A stretch of 64,000 nt of DNA from an uncultured Clostridium sp. (GTDB taxonomy: Bacteria; Bacillota; Clostridia; TANB77; CAG-508), in the NCBI GenBank assembly GCA_947365805.1, contig CANAZY010000004.1, positions 57,570 through 121,569 of the forward strand, given 5' to 3'. Below are positions 63,360 to 64,000 of this stretch, piece after piece. Positions within the stretch are counted from its first letter, which is position 1; each line of letters starts with the position of its first letter. Position numbers and translations under genes: made by a program. Below the pieces are notes generated by a model, which was not told the origin of the DNA, searched no databases, and saw only the letters and a list, made by a program, of their open reading frames with translations.

Positions 63360-63869
63360 TTATCCAAATATACACAAGAAAAGAACAGTTTTTAGTAAGA
63401 ATATCCCCCTTAGTTCATTACTAATGAAAAACTCTTCTGGCACTTGCTCTGGCACTTCATTTACTAATGTAATCGTTGCATGGTCAATATCGGTATATTG
63501 AAATCCAATATGAAAATCTCTTGTTTCTTGTTGTTTTAGATTAGCAAGTTCAATATATTTACTTCCCATATATACATCTCTTTTGGTATATAGGTCAATT
63601 TTTATATATGTTTTTTCTATTTCAGAATTATTATTTTTAATCGTTCCTCCTACATATCCATTTACATAGGTTGCTTTTGCTTCGTTAATATCTATTTCAA
63701 TTCCCATAGGTTCTGTTTTGTATGTATCAATTGGATCATAATTTGTTTTAAGTGCTACCTCAATCATAATATTTGAAAAGATAAAGAATAAAATAACACA
63801 TAATGCATAAATTCCAAATGTTCGTATTCTGTTTCCACTATATCCATATCCTGTTATATTAATTTTCAT
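63360..63869 (-). CDS. Two-helix membrane protein, unknown function
   Basis: 169 residues from ATG 63869. A first helix (IYALCVILFFIFSNIMIEVAL) is followed by an extracytoplasmic beta-rich domain of about 100 residues (YVNGYVGGTIKNNNSEIEKTYIKIDLYTKRDVYMGSKYIELANLKQQETRDFHIGFQ, which reads like the FxxLYxG/DUF3426-type immunoglobulin-like domains), and a C-terminal helix (GIFLLKTVLFLCIFG). ATG 63869 has GGAGTAATC; the frame upstream to 63986 crosses the promoter region and is not coding-like. It is probably the first gene after the promoter at 63904-63932. No family could be named with confidence. Confidence 0.65.
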   Translation of the reverse strand: MKINITGYGYSGNRIRTFGIYALCVILFFIFSNIMIEVALKTNYDPIDTYKTEPMGIEIDINEAKATYVNGYVGGTIKNNNSEIEKTYIKIDLYTKRDVYMGSKYIELANLKQQETRDFHIGFQYTDIDHATITLVNEVPEQVPEEFFISNELRGIFLLKTVLFLCIFG

Positions 63870-63903
63870 ATTGATTACTCCATTTCTTACTAGAATAGGT
63901 TTA

Positions 63904-63932
63904 TTATACCATAGATAACATAATTTGTAAAC
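63904..63932 (-). promoter_or_regulatory. Sigma-A promoter upstream of the 63360-63869 gene
   Basis: TTTACA (63932-63927), a 17-bp spacer and a perfect TATAAT (63909-63904), about 35 bp before ATG 63869 and its GGAG site. It may drive the following prmC-whiA-hemW unit as well. Confidence 0.78.
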
Positions 63933-64000
63933 TCGAATTTGCCTTTTGTATGAGTTTTTAATTCTGGGGATTTCCCAAGATATCAATATTTTTTAGACAT

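Overview
The window looks like a chromosome segment of a low-GC Bacillota bacterium, most likely an uncultured gut Clostridia. It carries a PolC-type DNA polymerase III, WhiA, IreB, a LytR-CpsA-Psr protein, FtsEX with a coiled-coil M23 hydrolase, and a transketolase split into two subunits. Intergenic DNA is very AT-rich with strong Shine-Dalgarno sites. Almost all genes lie on the minus strand; the clear plus-strand genes are one pseudouridine synthase and one IS200 transposase.

Layout. 1-6.8 kb: an exopolysaccharide/cell-surface glycan operon (glycosyltransferases, UDP-glucose dehydrogenase, priming sugar transferase, VanZ-like protein) behind a clear sigma-A promoter. 6.9-10.1 kb: a KAP P-loop NTPase and an IS1182-family element that sits in, and seems to have duplicated, a palindromic terminator. 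10.1-17.4 kb: LCP protein, manA, argS, a membrane protein, pfkA, rhodanese, DUF1294, and a cluster of four perfect DnaA boxes. 17.4-26.3 kb: polC, then pyrH-frr-uppS-cdsA-rseP. 26.4-33.3 kb: pseudouridine synthase, acyl-CoA synthetase, GH25-LysM lysozyme, Ca/Na antiporter, DUF1292-ruvX-ireB. 33.3-37.7 kb: an unusual operon with a GAF/degenerate-GGDEF protein, a receiver-plus-ParA-like protein carrying two AT-hooks, and a small secreted or membrane protein. 37.7-52.6 kb: an accessory island with IS200, a MATE-like protein, a decayed DUF3800 gene, a three-gene ATPase/STAS-like/membrane module, DinD, metabolic cargo, and a Tn4451-like mobilisation and integration module (relaxase, MobC, putative oriT, TnpV, large serine recombinase). 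53.2-53.5 kb: a tRNA-Val/Asp/Phe operon. 53.6-64 kb: envelope and housekeeping genes (ctpA, M23 hydrolase, ftsX, ftsE, split transketolase, hemW, methyltransferase, whiA, prmC).

The most unusual observation is a recurring one-base defect. Seven positions in six otherwise well-conserved genes (LCP, GH25-LysM twice, antiporter, ruvX, dinD, DHFR-like) each need one base removed, and it is always the C of a CGG (or the G of a CCG on the other strand) in front of GGA or GGT. Six of the seven create an in-frame CGG codon exactly where a Gly GGN codon is expected. By eye I found only one in-frame CGG in any uninterrupted gene. Either this is a systematic consensus error at one sequence context, or a DNA-level or translational recoding phenomenon; raw reads and proteomics would decide.

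Other things to note: the DnaA-box cluster, a probable leaderless pseudouridine synthase mRNA, a 28-bp perfect palindrome inside dinD, two stand-alone small RNA candidates at the island's left side, hairpin-rich non-coding DNA around 41.5 kb, and the possible partner-switching module at 42-44.3 kb. No CRISPR array, rRNA or prophage structural genes are visible.
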